DNA of 64,000 bases from Apodemus sylvaticus. Taxonomy: Eukaryota > Chordata > Mammalia > Rodentia > Muridae. The number at the start of each line of letters is the position of its first letter. Position 1 is the first letter of the stretch. Where the stretch lies: positions 8,282,027 through 8,346,026 of the forward strand of contig NC_067491.1 in assembly GCF_947179515.1 (NCBI RefSeq). Direction: 5' to 3'. The notes below the pieces were generated by a model that saw only the letters and a list, made by a program, of their open reading frames with translations, did no database searches and was not told the origin of the DNA. The position numbers and the translations under genes were made by a program. Below, piece by piece: positions 22,606-34,670 of this stretch.

Positions 22606-23665
22606 ACTAAAACGAAAGATTAATAAAGCATTGACTCTGTAAAATGTACCAGTTAATACCTCCCTTTACTAATGAGAGCTTCTGCTCTAGATCTAGATTT
22701 ACAGGGAACTGGTGGAGGATGTGTTTGAAGATATACTGTCTATGTTTTAAATGATGTTGGAGTATTCTTCAAATGGATTTAACATCTTCAATAATGGAAC
22801 AATTCTTCTGAAAGTTGGCTTGGGTTTGGGAACTTAATGAGAGTCTAATTTCCCCTTAGTATTGACTCAATCGCTGTTTCTGTTCATCACCTCCAGAACT
22901 TTTCTGTGTAAGCTTAAATAATATTTTATTAGACTGACTCCATAATTTATTCAAGACACAAGGTGATAATTTAGCTATCACTAAAGATCCTTATGGGGCA
23001 AAATACGTTAATTGCCTTTCTAGTCCACTGGCCATTATGCAGTTTCTAGCTTCAGATTTTAAAGTACTTCCATGTACTTCTAACTCTGTGTCTATATAAT
23101 TTTTGTTGAAATGAAGGATATTAACCACCATCAGGAATCCTTTCCATTTTATTTGTTATTCAGAAAATAACTAGAGTGTTCCAGGCTTTTCTGGTATCTT
23201 TCTTTGCTTTTATTTTGTTTTGTTTGTTTGTTTTTTCAGTAAGACTTTCCTTAATGTCTTTGTAAAGAAAAACTAACCCCAAATTTTCTGAATAATGTGA
23301 TGGTAACATAAATCTGTGACTCACAGACATTGTTTTTAATTCTCTGTGTTTTTAGATTTATATGTATTATGTGATTGATATTCTAGTATCTAAATATTAT
23401 TGGATGTAGGTAAGAGTTAACCATAGTTTTGGTTAATGAAATAGGAAAATATTAAAAAAAAAAAAACTTCTGTTAGTTGTTCAAGAAAATGCATTAAGCC
23501 TAAGTCTTTAAGAGGACTAGCATTGATACAGTTGGTTTGCTAATTTGTTCCATTTTTTTAAAATATTGAATACATTTCTCCTTCATACATATAAATTGCA
23601 TAAAATATTTAACTATATATCTTCAATATACATAAGTGGTATCTTACAATTAAAATATGATTATC
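22606..23665. other. AT-rich unique sequence, no feature seen
   Basis: Nothing recognised except a TTTTG-rich run near 23,210-23,240. Confidence 0.5.
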
Positions 23666-23667
23666 AT

Positions 23668-23835
23668 TATGCTTGTGCACACATGTAAACACACATAACA
23701 CATATATATCACAACAGTAAGCATGTGGAGGTCAGAGAATAACTTAAGAAATTTTATCCTTTCTTTCTACCATAGGCAGTCTAAGGTTATCATATGTGAC
23801 ATGAGGCACTTTTAACTACTGAGCAATTTTGTGTG
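23668..23835 (-). mobile_element. B3/B4-like SINE, antisense, diverged
   Basis: GCATGTGGAGGTCAGAGAATAACTT, TTTCTTTCTACCATAGG and TTTTAACTACTGAGCAATTT follow the body and head of a tRNA-derived rodent SINE in antisense. The identity is low. Confidence 0.6.
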
Positions 23836-24117
23836 TATATGAAGTATTATGGAATTTTAATGAATATACTCATGTCCCTTAATGTATGTCTATTAAAAAT
23901 AAATTGACTAATTTTTGAGTAAGAAGACACTGGTCAATTTTTAAGTCAATGTGACACAATTGAATTCATTGGGAAGGACTTTCAATAAATTGCCTTCATG
24001 ACATTTGCCTGTAGGCCAGCCTGTAGTACATTTTTAATTTTTTTCTTTTACTTTAGTGTTGTTTTGATTTTCATTTATGTATTTAATTCATATATACATA
24101 AATAGGGCTCACTATGA

Positions 24118-24298
24118 CATTTTCACACACATATACATATACATCATACACATATACAGATACACATACACATATATACAAATTCATATACAAATACATA
24201 TACATCATATATAAATACATATACATCATATACATATGCATATGCATATACACACATATACACACATACATAGACATATATATCATATACATATATAT
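24118..24298. repeat. (CATATA)n/(CA)n-rich microsatellite
   Basis: Degenerate CATATACA repeats over 180 bp. Open frames on both strands are repeat artefacts. Confidence 0.9.
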
Positions 24299-24374
24299 TT
24301 GCTCTCATGTACCCCTCTTTGTGGTCTTAGGTAGTATAAGAAAATAGAATGGATAAACCAGAAGAAACAAGACA

Positions 24375-24560
24375 ATCCATAGCAATTCTCTGTGACATCT
24401 ACTATAGTTCCTGCCTCCAGGTTCCTGCTCTGCTTTAGTCCCAGCCCTGACTTCCCTCAGTGATGGATTGTTACCTGGAGTTGTAAAAAAAATAAAAGCT
24501 TTCCTCCCCAGGTGTCTCTTGGTCTTCATGTCTTAGAACAAAAAAAAAAAAAAAAAAAAT
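24375..24560 (-). repeat. Rodent interspersed repeat end (same family as 54,571-54,975), antisense
   Basis: The complement of TCTTGGTCTTCATGTCTTAG and of the GGGGAGGAAAGCTTTTAT-like block matches the first part of the repeat at 54,571. The segment GGTTCCTGCTCTGCTTTAGTCCCAGCCCTGACTTCC is typical of this abundant rodent repeat. It ends in a 19-base A run at 24,541-24,559. Family name not assigned. Confidence 0.6.
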
Positions 24561-24980
24561 AACAGAACAGAACAGAAACTCAGACAAGGCCAGGAAGATT
24601 GTTCTCTAATATAAATCTGTAATGTTCTTCAATATGATCTATACACATACACATTTTGGATGGGTATAGTGGACTGATTGAATATCCAGGGAAATGGATA
24701 GTAATGCCACTAGACTGGAAAGTTTGAAGGAGACTGTATGGAAATCCTAATGTCAACAACTCACAACCATGTAACTCATTCCTGGCACTGGTGTTTTATT
24801 CAGTAGCATAAAATATCTAGCTGTGGCCTATAATATATGATTACCCCATTTAACTTAATTTATATGTTTATATATTTTATAGAGTGCTAGTACAGACTAG
24901 TAGGTTTCAATACTTCTTTTCCAAAGATCTTTTACATTAGCAATTGCTGACTATGTTACCTCCTCTAATCTGTCTCCCCT
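24561..24980. other. Unique sequence, no feature seen
   Basis: Nothing recognised. Confidence 0.5.
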
Positions 24981-24984
24981 TCTT

Positions 24985-26065
24985 TTTCTATATTCTTTAT
25001 TTACATTCCAAATGATTTCCCCTTTCCAGGTTCCCCCCTTTATCCTAATTTCCCTTTTATCCCTGGACAATACTATTTCCTTTTCTTTGAATGATCTCTT
25101 TCTTCCTCCTTTCTATTTACCTAATTTATGTTAATATTATGAATAAAATACATATATCTAGAACTAAAAGCTAGCATTCACATTTAAAAGAAAACATTCA
25201 ATGTTTGTCTTTCTGGGTCTGGGTTACTTTACTCAAGGTAATTATTTTAGTTCGATCAGTTTACATGCAAAATTCATAATTTCCTTTCCTGAATTATCTT
25301 CCATTGAATAAATGTACCACATACTTCTTATCCATTTATCAGTTGACAAATATGTTTTTTACAAATGAGCCTGTATCAAGTCCTTTGGGCTTGTGCAGAA
25401 GAGTGATATAACTGGATCTTGGGGTAGATCTATTTTAGTCTTTGTAAGGAACTTTCACACTGTTTCCCAGAATTCTATGTTTATGTAGTTTCACCAGCAA
25501 TCAGTAAGTGTTGCCCCTTTCCCACAACCTCTCTAGCATCTGCTGTCACTTGTTTAATGACCTTGGCAAGTCTGATTGGGGTAACATGAAGTCTCAAAAA
25601 CAGTTTTAACATGCATTTCTCTGACACCTAAGGATATTGAGCATTTTCAAAGTGTTTCTTGGCTATTTGTGTTCCATGGTTTGAAAACTCTCTGCTTAGT
25701 TCTAGATCACATTTTTATACTTGGCTATTGTTTTCTCGGTGTTCTTTGATTTTGTTTTATATCCTAGATCTAACCTTCTTTTGGGTGTGTAATTGATAAA
25801 CATTATTTTCTGAATGATGTTCACACTCCTCAGCTGGGTCTTCCTTATGACCCAAATATTATTACTTGAGTCTATGGATTGTAGCCTGGTTATCCTGTAT
25901 ATTATGTCTAATGTCAAATTTTAAGTGTGCATAGACTATATGTGTTTTTCTGGGTTTGTGTTACTCAGGATGATATTCTCAAGTTTCAAACATGGACCTG
26001 AAAGTTTCATGATGTCTTATTTTTTTAATAGACCAATAGCATTCCACTGTGTATCTCACATAGAA
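24985..26065 (-). mobile_element. Old L1, antisense (3' UTR and ORF2 remnants)
   Basis: From an antisense L1 3' end (TCTTTATTTACATTCCAAATG) it passes through the complement of ORF2 C-terminal sequence. Examples are GGGTCTGGGTTACTTTACTCA, TGTACCACATACTTCTTATCC and CTGATTGGGGTAACATGAAG, reaching about 25,850. A second antisense ORF2 3' piece follows at about 25,925-26,065. No frame is open for any length. Confidence 0.8.
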
Positions 26066-26084
26066 GTTGAAACAAAATAATCTT

Positions 26085-27066
26085 CAGAGTGGATGGAGAG
26101 AGGGAAATGGGTGGGAGAGTGGATAAAGAAGGGTACGGGCATGGAGATCAGGAGTTGGGGGAATGTGGGCAGAGTGGGCTGGGAGTGATACTAAAAACTA
26201 GTGGGGGTAATCTCCAGGACTAGCTGGAAACCTTGGATGGGGGAGGCTGCAAGAAGTCTAGGAGATGACCCTAGCTGAGATTCCTACCAGCTGGGATATA
26301 TAGAGACTGAAGTGGCCACCTCCTAGGAGGACTTTCAGTGGAAGGAAGGGGACATCAACCCACTCACAAAACATTCAACCCAAACTTTGTCTTACCTACA
26401 AGATGTGTAGTGATAAAGATGGAGCAGAGACTGAAGGAACAGCCAACCAGTGAATGCCCCAACTTGGGACACATTCCATGGGAGAGAGACTAACCCCTGC
26501 TCCTGCTTGCAGACAGGAGCCTAGCCTAATTGTCTGCCAAGAGGATTCATCCAGCAGAGGATTGAAGCAGATGCAGAGACCTGTAACCAACATCAGGTGG
26601 AGCTCTAGGTGTATTGTGGATGAGAGGGAGAATAATTGAACCAGCAGGAGGGGTCAATAACACCTCAAGAAGACCTACAGAGTCAACTAACCTGAGCCCA
26701 TGGAGGCCCACAGCTACTGCACCACCATCCAAAGAGTGTGCAGGGGATGGATCTAGCCCCTCCCACACACACTTTTAGCATATGTTCAGCTTGGTCTTGA
26801 TGTGGGTCCCCTAACAATTGGACTAGTGTTTGCTTCGGACTCTTGTTGCCTTCTAGAGGATCCCCTTCCTTTACCTGGAGAGGAGATGCTTAGTCCTACT
26901 GGGACTATATGTCCCAGGAGGTTGGTTCACAAGGGGTGCATCAAACTTTCTGAGGAGAAGGGAAGAGGTTAATGGGAGATGGATTTGCAAGGGTAGGTTT
27001 GGGGAGAAAAGAGGGAGGGCGGAGATTGGGATGTAATATGAATAAAAAGTAAATTATGAAAAAAAA
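26085..27066 (+). mobile_element. L1 3' UTR, sense, inserted in the antisense L1
   Basis: About 980 bp of purine-rich 3' UTR of another rodent L1 subfamily (GGATGGAGAGAGGGAAATGGG, CTTGGGACACATTCCATGGG). It ends TGAATAAAAAGTAAATTATG plus poly(A) at about 27,055-27,066. The antisense L1 resumes right after it at 27,069. Confidence 0.75.
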
Positions 27067-27068
27067 CC

Positions 27069-27190
27069 CACATTATTTTCTGTAGGCCTTTTCTTTGCTT
27101 AGATGATGGTATCCTTTGCTGCATAGCTTTTTAACTTCCTAAGGTCTAATTTATTGTCAGTCCCTGAAGAGGTCACAACCTTAGGGCACA
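27069..27190 (-). mobile_element. Old L1 ORF2 fragment, antisense (continuation)
   Basis: CATTATTTTCTGTAGGCCTTTTC and GATGGTATCCTTTGCTGCATAG match antisense ORF2 sequence expected upstream of the piece that stops at about 25,850. The two were probably one copy before the 26,085-27,066 element arrived. Confidence 0.65.
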
Positions 27191-28445
27191 TAGAACTTGG
27201 TCAAAATACTGAGGAGGTACAGGAGCCTGTTCAGCAGGCTTGTGAATTTTCTTTCCCCTGTATCACATCAAGATTCAATGCTACTTCTGAGTTTAGATTT
27301 TTCTCAGTCTAAAGTTCACATTGATCATATGTGTCATGTGTCTTCCAATTCAAAAGATTGTGAGAGCTTGGACTTTCTCTGGCTAGCTGCTTATCATAAT
27401 CCTCTGGCCGATTTATCTTCACGCTTAATTATTCTAATAATTGCATTCCATATGGAAGTCAACATCTATCATCTCCACAAGAAGTCTACAACTGCTGTAT
27501 GTTTTCAGGTCATGAACATGCCATGCTAAAGGTCTCTACAGGGTAGGCATTACATTCACTGAGAAAGCAGAGTCTATGGGTTGATTATTAGGTTGATTAT
27601 TAGTCATCATAAATAAGGACTAGCTAGCACAGAGTCATGAAAAGGGACCCAAGTATGGTGGAAGCTGAGATCCTTTGCTTTCTAAGCTACAGTGTTCAAG
27701 CATTGCATTTGAGGAAAGGTGTAAAGAAGATATCATAGAGAAGCTGTCACCAGGTCCCTACTTGGGGTGACTTACTGTGACTTCCTTTTTCATTCAGGAT
27801 GTATCCTTTTGTGATACAGCAAGAATTTCTATCAGGGCCTCTGTGATTTCCTCTCCTTCCTTTCCTTTTTCAAAGTCCCTGTGGCTGTCTTGACATAAAG
27901 CTTGCAGAGCTTTAACTATTTTCTCCTTGCCAGGTAGACAGATGATTATAGCCAAATAAAAGAAGAGAAAGAGTCATACCAGGAATGTCTAGTCCTAACT
28001 TCCTCTCCCTGTGTATTATTCAAACCTCTCTACCATGGCTCTAGATCAAAGAGCCCATCTATAGAAAACCAATGATTTATCTCTAGGAACTCAGACCCAA
28101 CCTTCTCCAGCTCAGTCATCTGTATTTTAATTCCTTTGCATTTTAGCGGGCATTTTACCACATGTGGCTGAGCCATTCTCTGACCATGGAAAGAACTTCC
28201 ATTTGGCCCTGGTTATAATCTATCATAGAGGACAGGGAGCCATGGGTCAGAGTAATACATATCATAATGGCAAAGAAACAGAATTTAAGAATGATTGAAG
28301 TAACTTACCAGCTGTTGCCACCCACTTCAATTTGAGTCTTCACCTCTTAGTTAATCCTGTCAGGAAATACTCTCCCTGTTACATCAAACCATTTATTTTA
28401 CTAATCTGTTAGGTTTTTAACTTAATAACTATCCTACCATGGTAG
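27191..28445. other. Unique sequence, no feature supported
   Basis: No repeat family was recognised. A 110-codon + frame at 27,197-27,529 lacks an ATG at its start and shows no recognisable motif. Confidence 0.5.
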
Positions 28446-28449
28446 ATCT

Positions 28450-28634
28450 TTAAAATATTTATTAATTTATTTTATGTATAGAAGTACACTGTTGCTCTCT
28501 TCAAGCACACCAGAAGACGGCATCATATCCCATTACAGATGGTTGTGAGCCACCATGTGGTTGCTGGGAATTGAACACAAGACCTCTGGAAGAGTAATCG
28601 GTGCTCTTAACCACTGACCTATCTCTCTAGCCCC
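28450..28634 (-). mobile_element. B2-type SINE, antisense
   Basis: TTTATTAATTTATTTTATGTA (tail complement), CAGATGGTTGTGAGCCACCAT, GGTTGCTGGGAATTGAACAC, GTGCTCTTAACCACTGACC and CTCTCTAGCCCC follow B2 in antisense. TSD not evident. Confidence 0.92.
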
Positions 28635-28779
28635 TGCTAGAATGTTTTGTCAAGGCGACAGAGAATTAGAGAATATACTGTTAAGATAAAAAATATTATT
28701 GTAGAAACACAAAGTGATGTACCTTTGCCATTTGACTAAAATCATGACATTAAATGCAATCCATTTTCAGACCAATATT

Positions 28780-28780
28780 T

Positions 28781-28823
<43 letters not shown>

Positions 28824-28826
28824 TTA
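28780..28826. repeat. (TTTA)n microsatellite
   Basis: About 11 TTTA units, at the boundary of the antisense L1 3' UTR that follows; probably derived from its poly(A) tail. Confidence 0.95.
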
Positions 28827-28839
28827 TGTAATTTTTTTT

Positions 28840-29330
28840 ACAATCCATATTTTCTCCCGCCCTTGTCTACCCTACAACTGTTTCACACCCTATACCTCCT
28901 CCCCAAACCCCTGTCTCCATGTGGATGTCCCCACCCCCATTCTCCCTGACCTCTAAACTCCCTGAAGCCTCTAGCCCCTTGAGGGTTAGGTGCATCATCT
29001 CTGAATGAACACAGACCTGGCAGTCTTCTACTGTATGTGTGTTGGAAGCCTCATATCAATTGGTGTATGCTATCTGTTTGGTGGTCTAATGTTTGAGAGA
29101 TCTCAGGAGTCCAGATAAATTGAGACTGCTGGTCCTCCTACCGAGTCGCCTTTCTCCTCAGCTTCTTTCAGGCATCCTTAATTCAAGAACAGGGGTCAGC
29201 CACTTCTGTCCATTGGTTGGGTGTAAATATCTGCACCTAACTCTTTCAGCTGCTCATTGAGCACTATTCTTGCACATAGAGATGAACAGCAGAGGAGAAA
29301 AGGAACAGGGCATTGAGTACCAAGTACAGA
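28840..29330 (-). mobile_element. Old rodent L1 3' UTR fragment, antisense
   Basis: The complement of the 3,713-4,165 3' UTR class (GGTCCTCCTACCGAGTCGCC, CATATCAATTGGTGTATGC, GGGTGTAAATATCTGCACC) is clear. No coding part is present. Confidence 0.75.
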
Positions 29331-29334
29331 GTCT

Positions 29335-30780
29335 ACCTGCTGCAAAAGTATTTCACAAAAAAAAAAGCCATGGCATCTAGAATCAAATTATCATCAATAC
29401 AAAATCAAACATATCTAAATATTTAGAAATATTATCAAATCTATGGATGATTCTCTTAAAAATTTACTTTTTTCCCTTGGATTTTTCTTATAATGCAAAA
29501 GAATACCACTATGATCAGTGTATGTACTTTGATACTGTCTCCATTTGTTTTTGAAATATGTGAGCATTTTGCATGTCAGCTTAGATAAATGACATTTTTT
29601 GAGAGATGTTCAAACAATCTGGCTTTCTTAGCATCTGATTGCTTTATTATTGAACATCAATACATTTCTTCCAACAACCTGACATGCCATTAATTGTGAC
29701 TGTAAATCTGTGTTAGATCCTTGTAGACTTGTAATTGATGTCCAATGGCATATAGCTACTGCCTAAATTGTTTATCAATAAAATTAATTCTGTTTTGAAG
29801 AATATATCCTAAATCTGGTTATGCATAAATATATTTGTAGATAATTGTGCATACTGACCTCATGTGGACTGCTGTTGTAAAGATAAACAATATCATATCC
29901 TAAAGTTCCTCATTTTAATAAAATAAAACATTTCTCATCTCAGTTGGTTTTTATATACTGAGTAATTGACTAATTAATTATATTCCCATAAGAATGAAGA
30001 CAGACATGAAATAGCTGCCTAACTGGGTAGACTCAAGCTTCCTGCTTAGCTAAGGTCTCTTTCTTGTGTTGAGAACTCTGTTCCATATATCATTTTAAAA
30101 TAGGCACCAGGGTAACATGGAATCATAGAACTCCTTTCCATTCTGGTGTGAGTCTGGGTTGGAGATCAAAATGGGTACAGCAAGGTTTTGTAACATTTAA
30201 CTTACAGAGTAAATGTAGCAGGAACTTCAAGTTTCAAATAATCACAGAACTTCTTTAGGTCAGATGAGTGGCTACTGGGTAATTGCTGAATAAATTTCAC
30301 ATTTATATTTCTTGTCAGTATACTTTGTTCTCCCTGTCCTGCTCATAAAACTTTTTTTATTCCTTCTTTTCTCAATATACTTTTCTTAAAACTCTACCAT
30401 GGCAGGTAGCTAAGTTCTCTTAGACATCGTGTGATAATTTTTTCTCATACACATATATATGTGTGTATGTGTATTATATAATTTATGTATATAATACATT
30501 ATATATAATTTATATATGTTATACAATATATAGACTTATTCTTTTCTTATCTGTGGTACTCATAGGAAGGTTTGTTGCTCTAAAATGTCAAATATACCAG
30601 CAAGTGGGTGAGTTATTTTACTGCAACTGTATATGTGAAAATAAGGCAATAAGTTATGTCAAGAGCATTTAATTAATTAAATATGTCAATAGCATTTGAT
30701 TAAAGATAGCCCATCAAATCAGAATCTCTGACATGTATTTACCAGCCTCTGCTCTTTTGTGACCTTAATCAAAAGCACGG
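29335..30780. other. AT-rich unique sequence, no feature seen
   Basis: Nothing recognised apart from a TATA-rich run at about 30,450-30,530. Confidence 0.5.
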
Positions 30781-30799
30781 AGAGAAGGGAGAAAGAGAG

Positions 30800-30858
<59 letters not shown>

Positions 30859-30925
30859 AGGGAGGGAGGGAGGGAAGAACAAAGGGAGAGAGAGGGAGGG
30901 AAGTAGGAAGGGAGGCAGGGAATGA

Positions 30926-31002
<77 letters not shown>
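30781..31002. repeat. Long (GA)n polypurine tract
   Basis: About 220 bp of almost pure purine on the + strand: (GA)n, then (GGGA)n-like, then (GA)n again. The long frames (Arg-Glu on +, Ser-Leu on -) are artefacts. Mirror-symmetric polypurine of this kind can adopt triplex (H-DNA) structure. Confidence 0.95.
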
Positions 31003-31003
<1 letters not shown>

Positions 31004-31588
31004 TTCACAGTATGAAACTGTATGTGAATCATGTGGACCTCTGGGTTATGCTGGAATGTAGACTCTCCTCTCAGGAATGCCAAGTGTGTGACATTGCTTG
31101 GTCTTCTAGTACGTTCTTGGGATGTCAGAGCTCTCAGACGTACTTCAGTTCACAGAGGAGCTAGCATCCCATGATTGCCTTGCTGTATTAAAAAGTGGTA
31201 TGCTTGAACACTCACTGTATAGATTTATTTTTCTATGAGAATCAAATGTGTTCAGAAATGTAACTTCAAGAAAGGCATTAAAACAAGTGGGTTCCCAAGA
31301 GTCACTGGACTCCACTAAAAGCTGGTTTTGGTTTAAAGAATTCTAGTAATTTCATGGAGCTTAAAATCTATACTGCAAAGCTTTCCACCCAAGCAAGCTT
31401 CCTCTTTTGCCTCATTTGGTTTCAATTTCAACATAGTCTAAATAGATAACTGTGCATCTTGTTTTCCTTTGGTCTTTCCTCCATTTGTTCTGACAAGCTC
31501 AGGCATCATGGAATCCTTGTATGTTTAGTTCTTTATTGATGTGTGCACCTCAGAGGACATGTAGAATAGGGTTGTTACCATTAGGGCT
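31003..31588. other. Unique sequence, no feature seen
   Basis: Nothing recognised. Confidence 0.5.
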
Positions 31589-31589
31589 A

Positions 31590-32384
31590 ACAAAAATACA
31601 GAATCAGTCAGGGGAGGGGTTCCTGCTTTGGTGGTCCTAAAGCTGGACCAGTCATAGTTTGTACACTTCCCCCAATTTCTCTATCCTTTACCCCAGCATA
31701 ACTTGCTGGCAAGATACGTTGTAGACTGAAAGTTTTGTGACTGACTTGGTATCCCAAATCCTCTGCTGAAAGTCTTGCCTGGTTGGAGGAGATGGTCTAT
31801 TCAGGCTCTGTAACCCCCATTACTAGGAGTCTTAGCTAGGTCACCCCAATAGATTCCTGGGAGTTTCATTTGCACTAGATCTCTAGATTTCCCCCAAATA
31901 GCCTCCCAATTCCAGTTGTCTCTCCAAGTGCTCTCTCTCTTTATCCTTTCTCTCTCTACCTGATTCCTCCTCTACCCATACCCCCCACCTACATTGTACC
32001 CACAATATTTTTTCTTATTTCCCCATCCCAGGAAGATCTGTGCATCCATACTTGAGCCCTTATTGCTTCTTAGGCTCTTTGGGTCTGTGGATTGGATCAT
32101 GATTTTCAGTTACTGTGCAGTTAAAAACAACTTACATGTGAATATATACCATGTATTTCCTTGTGGGTCTCGGTTATCTCACTCAGCATGACATTTTCTA
32201 GTCCCATCCATTTTCCTGCAATTTTCATAATGTCACTGTTTTTAATAGCTGAGTAGTATTCCATTGTGTCAAAGAACCATGTTTTCTTCACCTATTCTTC
32301 AGTTGAGGGACATCTGGGTTAATTCTAGTTTCTGACTGTCCCAAATAAAGCTGATATGAACATAGTTGAACAATGTCCTTGTGG
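31590..32384 (-). mobile_element. Old L1 (Lx-type), antisense: 3' UTR and ORF2 end
   Basis: An antisense 3' UTR (AGTCAGGGGAGGGGTTCC to about 32,000) leads into the complement of the ORF2 C-terminus (TCGGTTATCTCACTCAGCATG, CTGAGTAGTATTCCATTGTG, GAACATAGTTGAACAATGTCC). The copy is interrupted at 32,390 by an LTR and resumes at 32,774. Confidence 0.8.
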
Positions 32385-32390
32385 GATGAT

Positions 32391-32767
32391 TGTAGAGAAC
32401 CTTATTGAGGTGCCATGACACCTGGCAGGAGCTTGATATCGACCATATGTGAAATTCCTCTCCCAGCCTTTGAGTGGGAACTCCTGTGTCAGCCATAATC
32501 CCCTCCACCTAGGATGGAGTGCTCAGACCAAGGTGAAGCCTATAAGGACCTGAAGTCTCCTGAGAAACACTGTGCAGCAACTGAACTGATTCTGCTGAGA
32601 AGCTTCCAAACTTTTCCCCTGCCTATATATATTGGGAGTTCTTCATTAAACTTTGAGACCTTGAATAGCAAGTGTTATCTTGGTCTCCAGCTCTTTTTTG
32701 CCACCTTCCTATACATCCCCAGCTTCCCTTCCAGGTAACCCAGTCGATGTAACTGCGGGCAGTTACA
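32391..32767. mobile_element. Solo ERV LTR with 6-bp TSD
   Basis: A 377-bp element with TGTA...TACA ends, flanked by GATGAT at 32,385-32,390 and 32,768-32,773, splits an antisense L1. TG...CA termini and a 6-bp TSD fit a class II (ERVK-like) LTR. A TATA run (32,624-32,633) and an ATTAAA (32,645-32,650) suggest + strand orientation. No internal retroviral sequence remains, so it is the product of LTR-LTR recombination. No close family name could be assigned. Confidence 0.88.
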
Positions 32768-32773
32768 GATGAT

Positions 32774-33362
32774 AGAACATCCCTTGAGTATATGCACAGG
32801 GGTGGTATAGCTAGGTCTTGACGTAGATCACACGTTTCTAAGAAACCACCATATTGATCTTCTAAATTCCTGTACAAGATTGCATTCCCTTCAGCAATAG
32901 GAAATTGTTCCCTTTGTTCAACATCCTCACTAGCATGAGCTGTCACTTCTGTATTTGATCTTAGCCTTCCTCATATGAGTAAGATGGAATCTCATAGTTA
33001 TTTTAAATGGCATTTCCCTGATGGCTAAGGATGTTTAACACACCTTAAAGTGCTTATCAGCCTTTTGAGATTCCTCTGTTAAGAAATATTTATTTAAATC
33101 TGTACCCCAAATTTTAATTTGATTATTTGGTTTGTTGAACTCTAGTTTCTTGAGTTTTTTAATATACTTGGGAAGTTAGCACTGTGTCAGATGTAGAATG
33201 GATGAAAATATTTTTCAATTCTGTGGGCTGCCATTACATCTTATTGATGATATTTCTTTCCTTGCAGAAGCTTTTCAGTTTCATGAGGTGCCATTTATAA
33301 TTCTTGATCTTAGTGCCTGAACTATTGGTGTTTTGTTCAGGAAGTTGTCTAGACAATGTAAC
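32774..33362 (-). mobile_element. Old L1 ORF2 fragment, antisense (second half)
   Basis: Continuation of the copy interrupted by the solo LTR. TATGCACAGGGGTGGTATAGC, AAGAAACCACCATATTGATC and TTTCCCTGATGGCTAAGGATG are complements of ORF2 3' sequence. Similarity ends near 33,362. Many stops are present. Confidence 0.8.
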
Positions 33363-34655
33363 AGAAATATAATTATCTTGACAATTTATCTTCCTATTTA
33401 TAATTATCTGACCTTTTTGTGGATCACTTCTATCTGTTAGTTCAATATTGCTTTTCTTTTCTTAAAATAGTTCTCCATGCTTAAAATTAAATTTGTCCCA
33501 TGTCAAATACCAGGTTTCCATTTTCCTTCTACAATATGAAGAAAGAGAGATGAGCCACACTGAAAGTCACAGAACAGAATCATTATTGACACAAAATGAA
33601 CAAAGGTGTGTAGTTTTAAAAGAATTATTATAGAATATTTTATAGAAATTAAAAGCTTAATAGAAATTTAAAAGCTTTATAGAAATTAAAAGCTTAGCAA
33701 AAATCTGTGAAATATTAATTGAAGAAAATTGCCCAAATCTATAATGGAAATGATAACTGTGGAACTTCAAATTGTTTAATTTCCATTGTTCTTTCTCCAT
33801 TCATAGTAACAAAACCTGAAAGCTTCCCAATCAAAATAATGGTGGCAAAAGAACAGTATGCATTATATGGGGTAACATACCTTAATACTGCTCTAAATAA
33901 CTATCTAACAACTCTTGCCATTACTGCAACTGTCCTTAAGCTCACTGTAGACTTTAATGCGCATACTGGACTTGCATATTTCAGACAAATTTCTATATCG
34001 TATTTATGGAAAATCAGTATCACTCACCTAACAATACATTCATGAGAAAAGATAAGCATTGAACCAAGAAAGACTGTGACCTAACTTAAAAGGAAAGACT
34101 GCAGAGTAGGTTGCAGAGAGGACATTTTAGAAGGTGGGAATATTTACAGATACTTGGAAGGTAATGTGAACACACAACGCAATGCCATGACCCAAGAGGT
34201 ATAAAAGACAAACTACTTTATTTCCAGGATGATATTGAGAGCCCAAGATAGCAGAAAGTAAAAACTGTAAACACTCATCAAGCATGTTGCAAATTTACAG
34301 AAAATCATGAGAATGCCTTGGGTAAATCTCAGATACCTGCAAGTTCACAGCATTTAAGAAGATCTTTGTCCACTTGTTAACTGAACATCATGCTGCGTTA
34401 AAGATGACTTTAGTAGTCAAACATGCAAAGGAAGAAAACCTGAGAGAATACTTTCATGAAAATTATTAAAAATATCAAGAGTAGGAAAACAAATGAAGTT
34501 CTTCAAAGAGACCCAGTGCCTTGAACTACTAGATCATATTGTTAATACATTTTTTAGTGATTAAAAGTACAAAATATATGTGAGGTAAAAAGAGCAGTTA
34601 AAGAAAAGCCTCACTTAGAATCTTAATCATGAGCATCATTTTAAAAAAAATCTTT
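33363..34655. other. Unique sequence with a small local tandem repeat
   Basis: No family recognised. At 33,641-33,696 an 18-19 bp unit (ATAGAAATTAAAAGCTTA) occurs three times in tandem. A 108-codon + frame at 33,719-34,045 lacks an ATG at its start and has no recognisable motif. Confidence 0.55.
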
Positions 34656-34670
34656 AAATAGTTTCAATGA

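Noticed and set aside
27197..27529. 110-codon frame after the antisense L1
   Set aside because: It begins at TTG, has no recognisable domain, and no splice or promoter context was visible.
30759..31083. Arg-Glu repeat (+) and Ser-Leu repeat (-) frames
   Set aside because: Artefacts of the (GA)n tract.
33719..34045. 108-codon frame in unique sequence
   Set aside because: It begins at a TTG, shows no motif and has no supporting context.
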